Below are positions 44,801 to 56,800 of a stretch of 64,000 nucleotides of DNA, piece by piece. The notes under the pieces are model-generated. The model made no database searches. It saw only the letters and a list, made by a program, of their open reading frames with translations, and was not told the DNA's origin. The stretch lies in contig NC_065548.1 of assembly GCF_022605725.1 (NCBI RefSeq), positions 13,425,644 to 13,489,643 of the forward strand, given 5' to 3'. The stretch is from Anthonomus grandis grandis (taxonomy: Eukaryota; Arthropoda; Insecta; Coleoptera; Curculionidae). The position numbers and the translations under genes were made by a program. The first letter of the stretch is position 1, and every line of letters starts with the position of its first letter.

Positions 44801-47800
44801 GGTCCATTTTTATTTGATGAGAGCCTAACTGGAGAACGATATCTTGGATTTTTAAGAAATTAGCTCCCAGCATTATTAGAAGAGGTGCCTCTGGTTATAA
44901 GAGCCAACATGTTTTTACAACATGACGGATGCCCGGCTCAATTCGCGGTACAAGTGCGAACGTTTCTTAATCAGCGGTACCCTGATCGGTGTATTGGCAG
45001 AGGTAGCTTTTTCCCTTGGCCGGCAAGGTAATTTTATCGTTATAGAAACATTATTAAATTACATTGCATATACTTGCAGATCGCCAGATTTAACCTGCCT
45101 TAACTTTTATTTATGGGGTAGAATAAAAGCCATTGTATTTTCTTCGATTCCTACCAATAGAGAAAATATGAAACAGCGAATAAGGGGCGCTATTCGGAGT
45201 TTACCAGCCGCAGAAATGAGGCAGCCGTGGAATCAACCCGACGAAGAGTTCAAAATTTTATAGAACAAGACGGCATTTGATTAGTGTAGGAATTAAAATA
45301 ATATTATTTTTTATTCCATTTAATAAAAAAATTTTTCTTTTATTCCAAGTGCCAAAACTATCAAAATATTTTTGTCGTGTTACAATGACGCGTCGACGTT
45401 GATAAATATTTAAAAAGTTCTTATGCATAGTTTTCCTAGTTTTCCCATAAACATTGATCTATTACCGGATTTATTACCAATGAAACTTCCTGTATAAAGA
45501 AATGTATAAATAAACGCCACCTTCCGGAATTTCTAAAAAGCTGGTATACCGAGATTGTTTCTCTACACAAAGATTCATTTAGACACCAGTATTTTTTAAC
45601 CCGGCTGGTAAATAGAACTTAACGACCATATTTGATGTTTTCACTTTTTAATGAATACATTTTTTTTGTAACTTTAGTTAGAGACGTGATATCAAAATGC
45701 GGTTTTTACCAAATTATTAAGCTTTGTTCTCCGCTCTTAATACCGTAAAAAAACGCACATGGTTGCATTTGAGTTTCTTAAAATAATCAGTCGAATAGCG
45801 TAAGTTAGAAGTAGACGCCCCCTAGCGTTGTTTGTTGTTTAAAAAAAAAGTTGTTTTAAAAAAATCGGTGCAGCCAAAGCCTACTTCTTACCATTTTTCT
45901 AATTTAAGATAGAAACTCTCCCCACCACTTTATTTGACATTTGACAGAAATGGTTGTCGAAACATTTTTGTCAGGAATACTTTGTAAATTATTTCGATAA
46001 TATTTTAGGATGCAAGTTATTAAAGGTTTTTTAAGTAGCTAAAACGCCCTCTAGCGGTTGACCAATGAACTTCAAAATATTTTTTTCAGCTATTTTTTTG
46101 GGCCACTTTTATACTATTTTTTTTTCAACGCTCTACGATTATTGGGGCCTGAGATACAGCCGAGGAACATTCTTAATGGGTCACCCTGTACATATGCATA
46201 ATAGTACGATAATAAAGACTCCAAACACAACTGGTCTCTCAAATACCTTATTATATAACAAGCTCTGTGAATTTTCCCGGTTAAGGCTTCAATTTCCCCT
46301 CTCCAGAAAAGTTCCCGATCAATTAACACTCCCAGAAACTTACTCTCTGGAACCTGAGGGATACTCTTACCCTCTAAGGATGCATTAAGCGACCTATCAT
46401 GATGACTGCATGAAACAATATTTGTTTTCGACATATTAAGTTTCAGCCTATTCTGGCGACACCATCTTGACATTTTGGTTATGGCAATGCTTGTTTTCTT
46501 TGCCAGTATGGATTCATTTTCGACAATAAGAATACCGAAAAACTGAATTAGAGGTTATTACTTCACTTAACTCATTTACAAACACCAGAAATAAAATAGG
46601 CCCCAATACAGATCCCTGAGGAACACCTAAGGAAATATCGAATACTAGCGAAAAAGTAACTCCCCGAATGTTTCTGTTTTTATTAGGAACACATATGGCC
46701 TGCCCTCTATTACTTAAATAAGACCTGATGAGGTTATTAGTTGCAATCCTGTTTATCGCCTTTGTTTTTATAGATCGGAATAGCTTTGGCTTTTTTCAAC
46801 GTATCAGGAAACACCGCTGGCTCGAAACATGCATTCAAGATTTGAGCCAATGACATATTATGTCAATTGACATATTATGTCAGAAACTATTTTCAATGTG
46901 GTTGCCGGTATTTCATCAATTCCCGTTGAATATTTAGGTGAAGACGCATTATAATAACTTCAACTTCTTCGCGTGTACAAGGACTTAGATACATAGTGTC
47001 TTGTATACTTTTATCTAATTTCATAGGGAAAACATCAGAATGAATGTTCTTGGGTTGATGATCTATAATTTTGCTCAATACTTTGCTGGTATTCACTTGC
47101 CCAAAGTAATTTCCAAATATTTCAGCCACTAACTTGAGATTTTCAAGAATTTTATTTTTGTGTGATAGAGTAGGAGGTTCTTTACTCCTACTAGACCGCA
47201 ATCCTTTGTAATTATGAGACCCCACATACTTTTAGACTTATTTTGAGAATTCTGGATTACCTATATTGTCATCAAGTGCTTTACGATAATTATTTAAAAA
47301 ATGTTGGTATTATTTTTTTTTTCCCATTTGTATTTATCCAAAATAATCTGGGAATCTGTTCTTTTATAAAGATCATAACAATCTCTTGTACTTTGTGACC
47401 ACATTTCGGGAGTCACCCAATAAGCCCTTCTAGAACCCAGGTGCTGCTTTTTTAATGGAAAACTGGCATCAAATTACCGAAAGAAAATCTGGAAAAGATG
47501 TCACATCCTACTGGCATCCGGGCACTTATAAACTTTTGACCAAATTTTCATGGAGCAATGTAGCTAAAACCATAAAAATAGCGTTGAGCGTACAGCTACT
47601 GAGAACTACTAAGTTCATAACCATGTTTACTTACAGAAACACGAGATGACGAAGAAATTTACCGTAAATTAAGTGCAAACCAATTTTGTAGAGGAATCCA
47701 GTAAGGATGAAGATTAAGATACTTATTTTTAATATTTTTCTATCTAGTTTTTATCAATAAATAATGGAATTATCCAAATAACTGTATATTGTTTAATTAC

Positions 47801-50800
47801 ATCCAGTAATAATTTTTTTTTCTCTAATTGTCAGATTATCGTTTAGGACGACCATGATATCAAGTTGAACCGTCTATATAAAAATCTGACGCGCTCGATT
47901 ATTTCAAGGTCGCATTTTTTTTTATATCTTCAAAAATCAGTCATGACCTTAGGCCCCGTCCAAATCGTCAGACATTTGAATAAGACATTTTTTTGATTTC
48001 ACTTATCGTCCCCTCTAAATATCTGACACACTCGAATAACTGTTTTTCTTTTCTTCTTCTTACCTCTTTTTACAACGTTCACTACTCGATCAATATCTCT
48101 CGGTTATCAGAAAGACATAGACGCCCTCGAATAATTCCATGTAACTGTTTTTTTTTAAATTTTTGAAGATTTGTAATGCTCACCTCCCCACTAAAATGGC
48201 AAACTTAACATAAACTTTTTTCGTTTTAGGACCTAATCTTCTCAATCCAATAGGTCCCCATGACGCTTTAGTAACTGCAAATTCAGCATCCAAGGCTCCC
48301 TTACTATTAGGTTTGTCATTTTGAAAATTGGTTAATACAATGAAAAAACTTTTATAAGAATCTATATTTGGGCGTTAGCCAAACTTAAAAATTATGTTAT
48401 AATTAAGTTGTTGAGTTGACATTTAAAACTTTATTTGAATAAACTAAAAGGTGCAAGTGGACCTTTTTTGCATATTTTTATTTTAAATTAAAGCAATAAT
48501 TATTTCAGGTAATAAGCCGTTAAAATTAATTCTTATTTGGTAACAGATTAGTAGTTCTTCGATTCAAAAATATACTTAATATGCAGGAGAGCCATAAAAT
48601 GAAAAACAATATTAGTATAACTGGCCTAATTAAAGACACCACGTAAAAAGAAACTAGGACAGAGAAGGGGCTTAAATTATGTAAGTTTCTAAATGCTTCT
48701 GCCACGAAAGTTGAATTCGAAATGATTAAGCATTATGAAAGGGTATTAAATCACTCATCAAGGTTTTGAGTTGGGACTAAAAAATAACATTTTAAAGGCT
48801 AGAGCACTAGCTCTAAGAGTGTTGGCATATATCAGAATCAAATAACCTGATCTTCCTCGAAGAGAAATTAACGCACGAGACTTATAGCTAAACAGCTTGT
48901 AAGGAATGTTGGTTATAAGTTTATGTGGCAGAGAGATGGTACCGTTTTAGCTGAAAGGAATGATGGTGAGAGATACATTTTAATAGGGAATGAAAATTTT
49001 CTGAGCTTATTTAATTTTTATTGTTATTTTACTTTTAAATTTTTGATCGTTAAGAGCAAGAAAAAATTTAGTTTTGGGGCACATAAATATAAGATCATTG
49101 GTTCGAAAGTTTAATAATATTAAGGCGTATTTAAAACACAATGATTATAATATTTTAGATTTAGCCTGGCTAACTCATATGATAAGGTATATTATTAAAT
49201 AAATCTGTTAGATGTGATCGTAAATTCGAAAGAAGTAGTGGCATTCTTTTATGCATTAAATAATCACTATCATTTAAGATAATATCACATGTAAGAAATG
49301 AGTATTCTAAACAGATTTGGATAGAATTTAGGATTCAAAATATAAAAACACTCTTAGATATTTTTTACAGAAAGACAGATGAGTTTGAGAATAACATTCC
49401 TAGGCACTTACTTCTATGTGATACCATGTTATGCTTAGAGAACCTTAATAACAGATTTAGTATACTGCCAACTATTTTTATCAGTGTTACATGAATATAA
49501 TGTGAGTCAAGTAATTGCAGCACTAACTAGAGTCGGGATATCTAATGCTTCGATTATTGATTGGGTTCAAATACTAATTTTATTTTATATAGTGGTTTAG
49601 TCAAACATTTAGTCATTAAATGCGAAATCCGAATCAATTTTTTAAGGTTGGTTTTGCTGTCAATTATAGTAGTTTTAGTAAGGGTGCATTATATAGAGAT
49701 TTTTAGCAATTCCTTTTTATGAAGTTTTTTATGCTTCTGACGTCAAAAAAAAACTTAATTATTTAATAACTTCTTAATATCATTAAAGATTAAAAATAAA
49801 TTATAAATTAAAATTAAGCAAATTTGCATGGCCATGAAAAAAATTATTGGAAAATCCTTAAAGAAGTGAATGTTTACTCCAGGGCTACGAATCACATTTC
49901 ATCGGATATTGGTAGTCCCGACGAAATAAATTATAAATTCATAAAATAGGAGGCTATTGGAACTGATGAAATCGGACTGTTTATGCTAAAAAACTGACTT
50001 CCTGATATTATTTCCATAATTTTACATCTAGTTGCATAGAAACCGCTACACTACCTACTGCGTGGAAAAGTTTTTCCATTTCTTTACCGGTTCTTGAAAT
50101 TTCCCAGCCTTCTGAACTCAAAGATTTCAGGCCGATAAGCATTCTTCCTACTTTGTCCCAGATTGTTAAAAGAGGTTTAAAAAACGAGATACGTGTATTC
50201 ACTGACCGTCAATAATCTTGCCTGATACACAGTCTGGGTTTCGTAAGAATCATACTGGTCCAACCTTCTAAAGGTAACTGATGGTATCATTCAAGCGTCT
50301 GATAAAAGCGACCTTACAGCCTTAATACTGCTCGACTATTCGAATGCATTCGACAAGTTAAATCCTCAATTATTGTTGGCTATCTTAAATTATATGGGAT
50401 TTAGTAATCAGGTGTGTTGTTTAATAAAAAGCTACTTGTTGGATCTGTACTCGGCCAACTTTCTACACTCTATACTTCTGGACCTAACCGATATGAACTT
50501 TGTTTCTTAGCACTTTTATGCCAACGATACGCAAATTTATTAATCATTTAGTTAAAAAAATATTGACGTCAATGTCAAGCTTTCAGAGAATCTTAAATCT
50601 CTGGCAGAAGCCTCTAAAAAGCACTGTTTAAGTTTGAATTCTCAAAAATGTCAAATGCTACTATTTGGTCCAATGATAGCTAGAGAGAAAACAACTTGAT
50701 TGCTCAATAAGTGCTAAAAATCTTGGGAGTAACTCTGGATATTAATGTTGTTGTTGTATCATGAAATTATTTTTAATAAATGCCTGAGCTATCTGTACCA

Positions 50801-53800
50801 AAACCTTCAGTTTAGACATGAAGCACATAATTTGGACTTATGGCATAAATGTGTGATCACCCCTCCCTTACATAAAACTACTCTTTTTGAAAGGATTATT
50901 CAGTTACCAGGTCTTAGGAGCTAATAAGATTGTCTATTTATTGTATCTCATCAGTTACTGAAATACATTGTCAACCTCTCATCAAGTCATTATTATTATA
51001 AATACTATTAGTTTCATATTTTACAATGTTAGAAATACTATAGAAAAGCGTACCAGTTCGAGACGTTGCTGGATTCTCAAAACACCTAATTCTGAGTATG
51101 TGATGTTACCAGTGTAACACTGTTACTGTGTTAAATTTTCTAAAATTCATACTTACATAATAAAAATTAAAAATTATTTGCTAGGTTTAAAGTACCGGCG
51201 TTGATTGAATATTTGGGAAGATACGCAACCTTATGGGCTAAAACGTGACCGCAAATATGCGTGAAAAATAGATGGCGATTCTCTCCAGTATGCGCGAAAA
51301 TAATTTCGTCCGTCGCTTCTCATTAGTAATCGGCGGATCATCCCTGAGTCGTGTGGGAGAGTTTTTGCACAGGTTCGTGTTTGCCGTATTGAAATTTGGT
51401 AGTTGTTAAAAAATTTTCTTGGATATCATAATCACAAATAGATAGATATATGTAAATGTGTTTAGTTTGTGAGACAATGGCTCCTTTAGGCAAAATTAAT
51501 CAGTGTGCGTATCGTGGGTGCAATAATGTAAGAAAATGTAAAAACAATGTTCTCAGTTTTTTAAGATAGAAATATTTTTAATTAATAAAAGCTTTGCTAA
51601 ATCAAATAATGTATCTTCTCTAATAAACCCATCAAAGAATTTTTCAAATTTATGTCAAAATAAAATAAAATCCTTTAATGAACTTTATTATACTCTAAAA
51701 GTAAATAATAATATATGCAAGTCAATTAATAAAATATTACGAGATAAAATAAATATAAATAAACCAAACCTATGTCCACAGCATATTGATAAATTTTTGC
51801 ATTTATTAATTAAGACTTTGATTTATAATAACCTAAAATGGGAATCTCAAAATCTATTAGAAAATCTTTAAAAAAATCTAATTATAAACCTCACAGAAAA
51901 TTATCTATTTTATCTACAAAAATCAATCCGAACTCTTAAAGATATTGTCTATTCATGTCTATGAGAGCCATTTTCTCTTTTTCTTTTTTTTTACTTTAAG
52001 AAAATTTTAAATCAATATATTATGTTTATGGTCTTTAGTGTTTTAAGTATTTTCAATAATTGTTTTCATGATGAAATTCATTCATGAAAAAGATAAAAAT
52101 AAAGCCTTAAAAGCCTTTAAAGTTATTGAGAAACTGGTTATAGTACGAATGGTAGCTTTCCTAATTAAAAAAAATAACATATTAAATGAATGTCGAGTAA
52201 TGTTTTCATTCCTGGAGAGATTATATTTGAGCTTCTAGAAGGTCACTTTGCTGCAGCGGTATTCTGCGACTTCTCTAAAGACTTTGACAGTGTCAACCAT
52301 GGAATGCTCGGTAAGCCTTCTAGATATGGGTTTAGGGGAGTTGCTCTAGAATGGTTAAAATTTTGTTTCGTTAGACAGAAAAAAGTTTGTTTGGCCAAAT
52401 GGCAGTTTGTCTGAACTTTGTGTAGTAAGCAGGGTTCGTTTCTCGGTCCTATTTTATTTCTATTGTATATAAATGACCTGGCGTCTCTCCAGATAAGAGG
52501 ATTCTTCACTATTTTTGCAGATGACACCACTATCTTATGGGCAGACAATAATAAAAGCACATTAACAAAAACAATTTCTAAAGATTTATTAATGATTAAA
52601 CAGTGGTTTGATGCTAATTTGTTGTCTTTAAATATAGATAAGACTTAATTGTTAAGTTTTTATGTTCAGAGCAGTTCATGATTCACAACAAAGAATTGGA
52701 AGTGAATAATTTTAACAGATTCTTGGAATTGTTATCGATCATAAACCTAAGTTTAATGGAGATATGTCAGGAGGCAAAAACTGGCTAGACGATGTTATGC
52801 TGTTAGAGTGGTTTTAAATGAACTGAGATTGATATCTGCAAAAGCGGTCTATTTTTTTTTTGTTGAAAGTTGGAACTTACTTTCATACAAAAATACCTAC
52901 AGTATGGAAGAACATTTTGGAGTTGCATTAGTAAACGGCTTTTTGACTCGATGTTTGTTTTTAAAAAACGAGCCATTAAATATATGTGTCATAAATCTCC
53001 ACAGGACATGCAGACCCCTATTTAAAGATACTTTCCTTGTGTTGCTTGTTTATTGTTGAGTCTGCTTGCCTAATATATAAAAAATATAAATTGTATCTTC
53101 AAAATAATGGCTCCTTAAAACATTATAATATCAGAAAAGAATACAATATTCTAATGCCAATCCCGAAAAGTGAACTAAGAATTCTCTTATTTACTTGAGC
53201 ATAAAAATTTTTAATCATTTTCCAAATGTCATAAAAGTCTCTAGAAGTTCTCCTCGCTTTAAAAAGTCCTTAACGAAACTTCTTAATAGCAAGTATTTTT
53301 ATAGCATTAGAATTTTTTGAAGATAGTTAGGAATAGGCCAATAGTATATAATTAGTTTTTAGTAGAGATGTAAAGGTTAGAATTTGTGATGTTGAACCCA
53401 CTATAGTGTATTGTTTTTAAATTATGTGTTAGTAATATGTCAATTAATGTGCCTATTTTATATCATAGAAGTACCATGTCAACAAGTAGGTACCATTACC
53501 TCGTTGAAAAAGTAATTAAAAGGGTTATTCAAAACTGCAAATGGCCAACATGGCGTCGACAAGAAGAAACAAAGTTGATTATGACTCTCTAAAGAAGGAA
53601 CGTCGTATTTAAAAGTTAAAGATATTAACTTGTAAATGAGAGAAAGTGTTTACAACAATGTATAAATGATTTTATTTTATATTTTCAAATAACGCCAGAA
53701 AAAAATAAAAAACCATTTTGCCAAATTTCACCTTTTTCCTAAATATAAGTATTTGGCATTTTTCCAATTCTTAGATTGCACTTATTCAATCATTGCATTT

Positions 53801-56800
53801 ATATTGCGCAACTTTCCCCTAATTAAACCATTTACTGCTCATCCTTACTTTGGACATCCTGTATAATCGCGATGAGACCCTTCATACTGTTAAACAAAAT
53901 ATTTATTTTTTTTCTTATTAACTTTTTCTAGTTTTAAGAATTAGTAATTAAGTGTTTGCCTGTATTGCAAATTAAAATGTGGCCTATTTTCTATATTTTA
54001 TAGTGTTGTTACACCCTTACTCAAAACCTTTTAAATTTTGCGATTTTATTTTTATATTAATTTCAGTTAAAGGTATCTATTTTTCAATATTTTTGTCCAA
54101 AATATGTGTACTTCACAGATCTCACTACACTACACAGTTATTGAGATATTGGCTGGTTTCACAAACCCGTATTGTCAAAAATACATTACAGGCTACTTTT
54201 TGCAAAAAATTATTGATTCTAAAAAACTATAGTACCGTATATAGATATTAAATCTTTAATTATTGAATTTACTCTTTATATTTACGTGAACCCTACCTAT
54301 ATCATCACCTTTATTTAATATTTTTGTTAATTGTCTAATTACTAAATAAAAGCTTATTGAATTTTTATTTTGTTTTTATTTATTTATTTTTGTCTCAAAA
54401 AAGGATTTTGGTAAGTAATTATTTGTTTATAAAATTTAAGTTGTAAGAGATAGCACCTTCCAATACATTACTTGACCACCACATTTATCTAGTTATTTAT
54501 GCGAGATCACAGCGCATTTAAATATCGGCAATAACAAAATAAATAAAAGCGCTGTTATCATCATCGCCCTTGTCTTAAAAAAATAACAAAACGGCCGAGC
54601 GCCCAAAGATTCCCGTGTCGTTAAACTGCAAATGGTCAATATAGCGCCGACAAAGAAAAACAAAACAAGTTGATGATGGCTCTTTAAAGACAGAACGTCG
54701 TATTTTAAATTTAAAGGTGTCATCGTATAGGCCAGGAAAAGTGGTCACAATAATTTATTCATTTAATAAATACTTTTGTCATATATTTTGAAATAACGCC
54801 AGAAAAAAAAATAAAATGATTTTGCCAAATTTCAGTTTTTTGCAAAATTTAGGAAGTATTTAGATTTTATTATAAAAGGACACTATATTGCTTAACTTTC
54901 CTCTAATTATACCACCTCTATTGACGTCCTGTATAACCGTGATGCGGGGTCTTTAAACAAAATGTTTTTTTTTTGTTACTAGGTATCTTTTTATAGTTTT
55001 AAGTATAGTTGTAACAACTGGTAATTGAGAATTTTCCTGTGTCGCTTAATACTTAAAATGTGACCTATTTTCTATTTTTATTAACATCCTAACTCACAAC
55101 CCCTTACTTTACAGATCTCACTACGCTGCACAATTTTTCAGATATTGAATCACATAACAAAATGGGGGACTTTTTACAAAAAATTATTGATCAAGAAGTT
55201 ATATTACCATCGGTATTAAGTCTTATGAATTATTTCAATTATTCTTTATAATATTTACGTGAAACCTATGTACTTATATCTTAAAATTTGTTCCACATAT
55301 TTTTTGTATATTAGTTTTTAGTTAATAAAGTGCAACGGGCTTTTTATTTGAAAACTTGACCCTCTTGAACACAAAATGGAGGAAACATAATGTTTGTTGG
55401 AATTATAACTTGTATTAAACTTTGTTGGTAATTTTGTAAAAATAGCTTTTTATATATATTTTTGTATTAATTTTTGTCTCAAAAACATATTTTGGTAAGT
55501 AATTATTTGTTTTTAAAATTTAACTTTTAAGAAATCAATATGCCTCCATCCTTAAGTATATCACTTATCACTTGACCACCACATAAATGACACCGTGCTG
55601 TATGTTCAAAAAAAATAATAAAAACATGGTTGGCAGCATCATCCCATATCTTAAAAAAATATCCAACACGGCCGCGTAACCGGAGATTTCAGCGTCGTGT
55701 CGTTAAAAACCTGACTCAAAGAAGCCAAAAGCCAAGTCCACGCAGCTAAGATAAATCGTTCCTAGATTTGACGCTTCGTGGCAGCATCACACGGTGCACG
55801 AAACTGAACGGCAATCCGATAGTCGACTGAGTACACTTTTTAACACAGGATTGCGTATCTTCCCAAATATTCAATCAACGGTACCGGTAAAGATCTGAGA
55901 CTTATATACTTTATATATATTAAACAAGTAAATATTCACAACGTTGCTGTAGTTATGTAGTTATGTCCTTATAAAAAAGCTAATGTTTATCGCAACTAGT
56001 AAAGAATTAGTCTCCGGACAAAATTTCTTTCTTCAACAGTCAGTTTAAACCTATACTACAATTCTGTGTGGTTCTGAATATGTTATTCCAACATTTAAGA
56101 ATTTAAAAAATATTATAGGAAACAGCAAGAAGCAACCATAAAATCTAAAAACTCCACATTTCTCTATTAAGTACTTTAAAATTTAGAAGAAGATTATCTT
56201 AATCTATTAGACTATTACTGCAATATTTAAAAACGTTTATAATAACCCTCTTGGAAGGCTGTTATAAGGTTAGATTTAAAAAATGTTGATCCAAATTAAC
56301 AAAAAAAAAAAAATAAAGATACTCCAACTATTTCATTATTTTATATTTTGTCTTTATTTATTTTCTTCTATATAAGATGTTACTCCGTTAAATTGTTTCA
56401 GTCTTAGTATAAATATACTAACGTTCCGAGATTCTTTTATATCCTGTGGTAACATTTTATATTGTTTAAAAACTTGAAAAAATGGATTTTAAAGGCCTTT
56501 ATTTTTTTTTATTTATAGTTTTAGATTTAATAATTTATCCAGTTTAAACACCTTTAATATATTATATAAACTGTGTTCATGTAAATTATATTACATGTAA
56601 ATTATATAATCTGTGTGTTGAATTCAAATAAAATCTTTAAGCTCTTGTTCTGTAATGCATGTATTCTTTTCAAATTCTGTTTTTTCACAAGTACCCAATA
56701 ATCGAAGTATCTAAAGTGGCTCAAAGATATGCTCTAAATATACACATTTGGGTTTTGTAATTTATATAGCTTGTACATCTATATATAGCTCCTATCATTG

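Larger units (their letters stand above)
44155..45280 (+). pseudogene. Spliced mariner-like transposase, inactive
   Basis: Three exons: about 44155-44450, 44518-45027 and 45080-45280, with two short GT-AG introns (67 and 52 bp). Both junctions split an arginine codon as AG|A and restore conserved text (LQEHR-FHPFHIVLHQ and WPAR-SPDLT). The N-terminal paired helix-turn-helix reads AARLYAQRFPQNRRLS and SIRTISGDLGIPRSVVH. The catalytic domain has ILWTDEATF (first Asp) and FLQHDGCPAQ (second Asp). The third should be PLDFYLWG or similar but reads CLNFYLWG, with Asn in place of Asp. One in-frame TAG at 44861 and a frameshift near 45220 before AVESTRRRVQNFIEQDGI add to the damage. The start codon is not clear. 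Confidence 0.85.
43166..46188 (+). mobile_element. mariner-like element with ~0.8-kb inverted repeats
   Basis: The left end CAGGGTGTCCCATTAAGAAT and inverted right end CAGGGTGACCCATTAAGAAT are flanked by TA. Removing it with one TA restores the LINE frame YYYAYVQ-SIIQYS exactly. The arms (about 43166-44018 and 45398-46188) match almost throughout, so over half the 3.0-kb element is terminal repeat. The transposase gene lies in the middle. Confidence 0.9.
42481..47450 (-). mobile_element. LINE in the NELF-A intron, split by a mariner-like element
   Basis: Read on the minus strand from 47450 down: a linker region (LKLVAEIFGNYFGQVN), a pre-RT block (QILNACFEPAVFPDTLKKAK at about 46840), then GVPQGSVLGPILFLVFVNEL (about 46600), WCRQNRLKLNMSKTNI (about 46450), KFLGVLIDRELFW (about 46330) and YYYAYVQ up to 46191. 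The frame resumes across the mariner at 43165 with SIIQYSLIFWYNSAG and AQKRVIRCMLGLK. It ends at 42481-42504 in a TTATTATTATTATAATTATT tail. The part between the pre-RT block and SYLSNRGQ is deleted, so the copy is dead. Confidence 0.78.
51193..55889 (+). mobile_element. P-element-like transposon with THAP domain, disrupted
   Basis: Inverted ends share TACCGG and, after a 3-bp difference, CGTTGATTGAATATTTGGGA followed by AGATACGCAA. The left region carries a THAP-like start and a possible transposase C-terminus; a LINE occupies 52060-53460, and two diverged 1.1-kb direct repeats fill the rest. No 8-bp target duplication is evident. A P-like assignment rests on the THAP start and the end structure, so it is tentative. 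Confidence 0.6.

Noticed and set aside
47455..47649. 64-aa plus-strand frame with balanced composition
   Set aside because: No domain recognised and no splice or start context; it may belong to an old element but cannot be supported.
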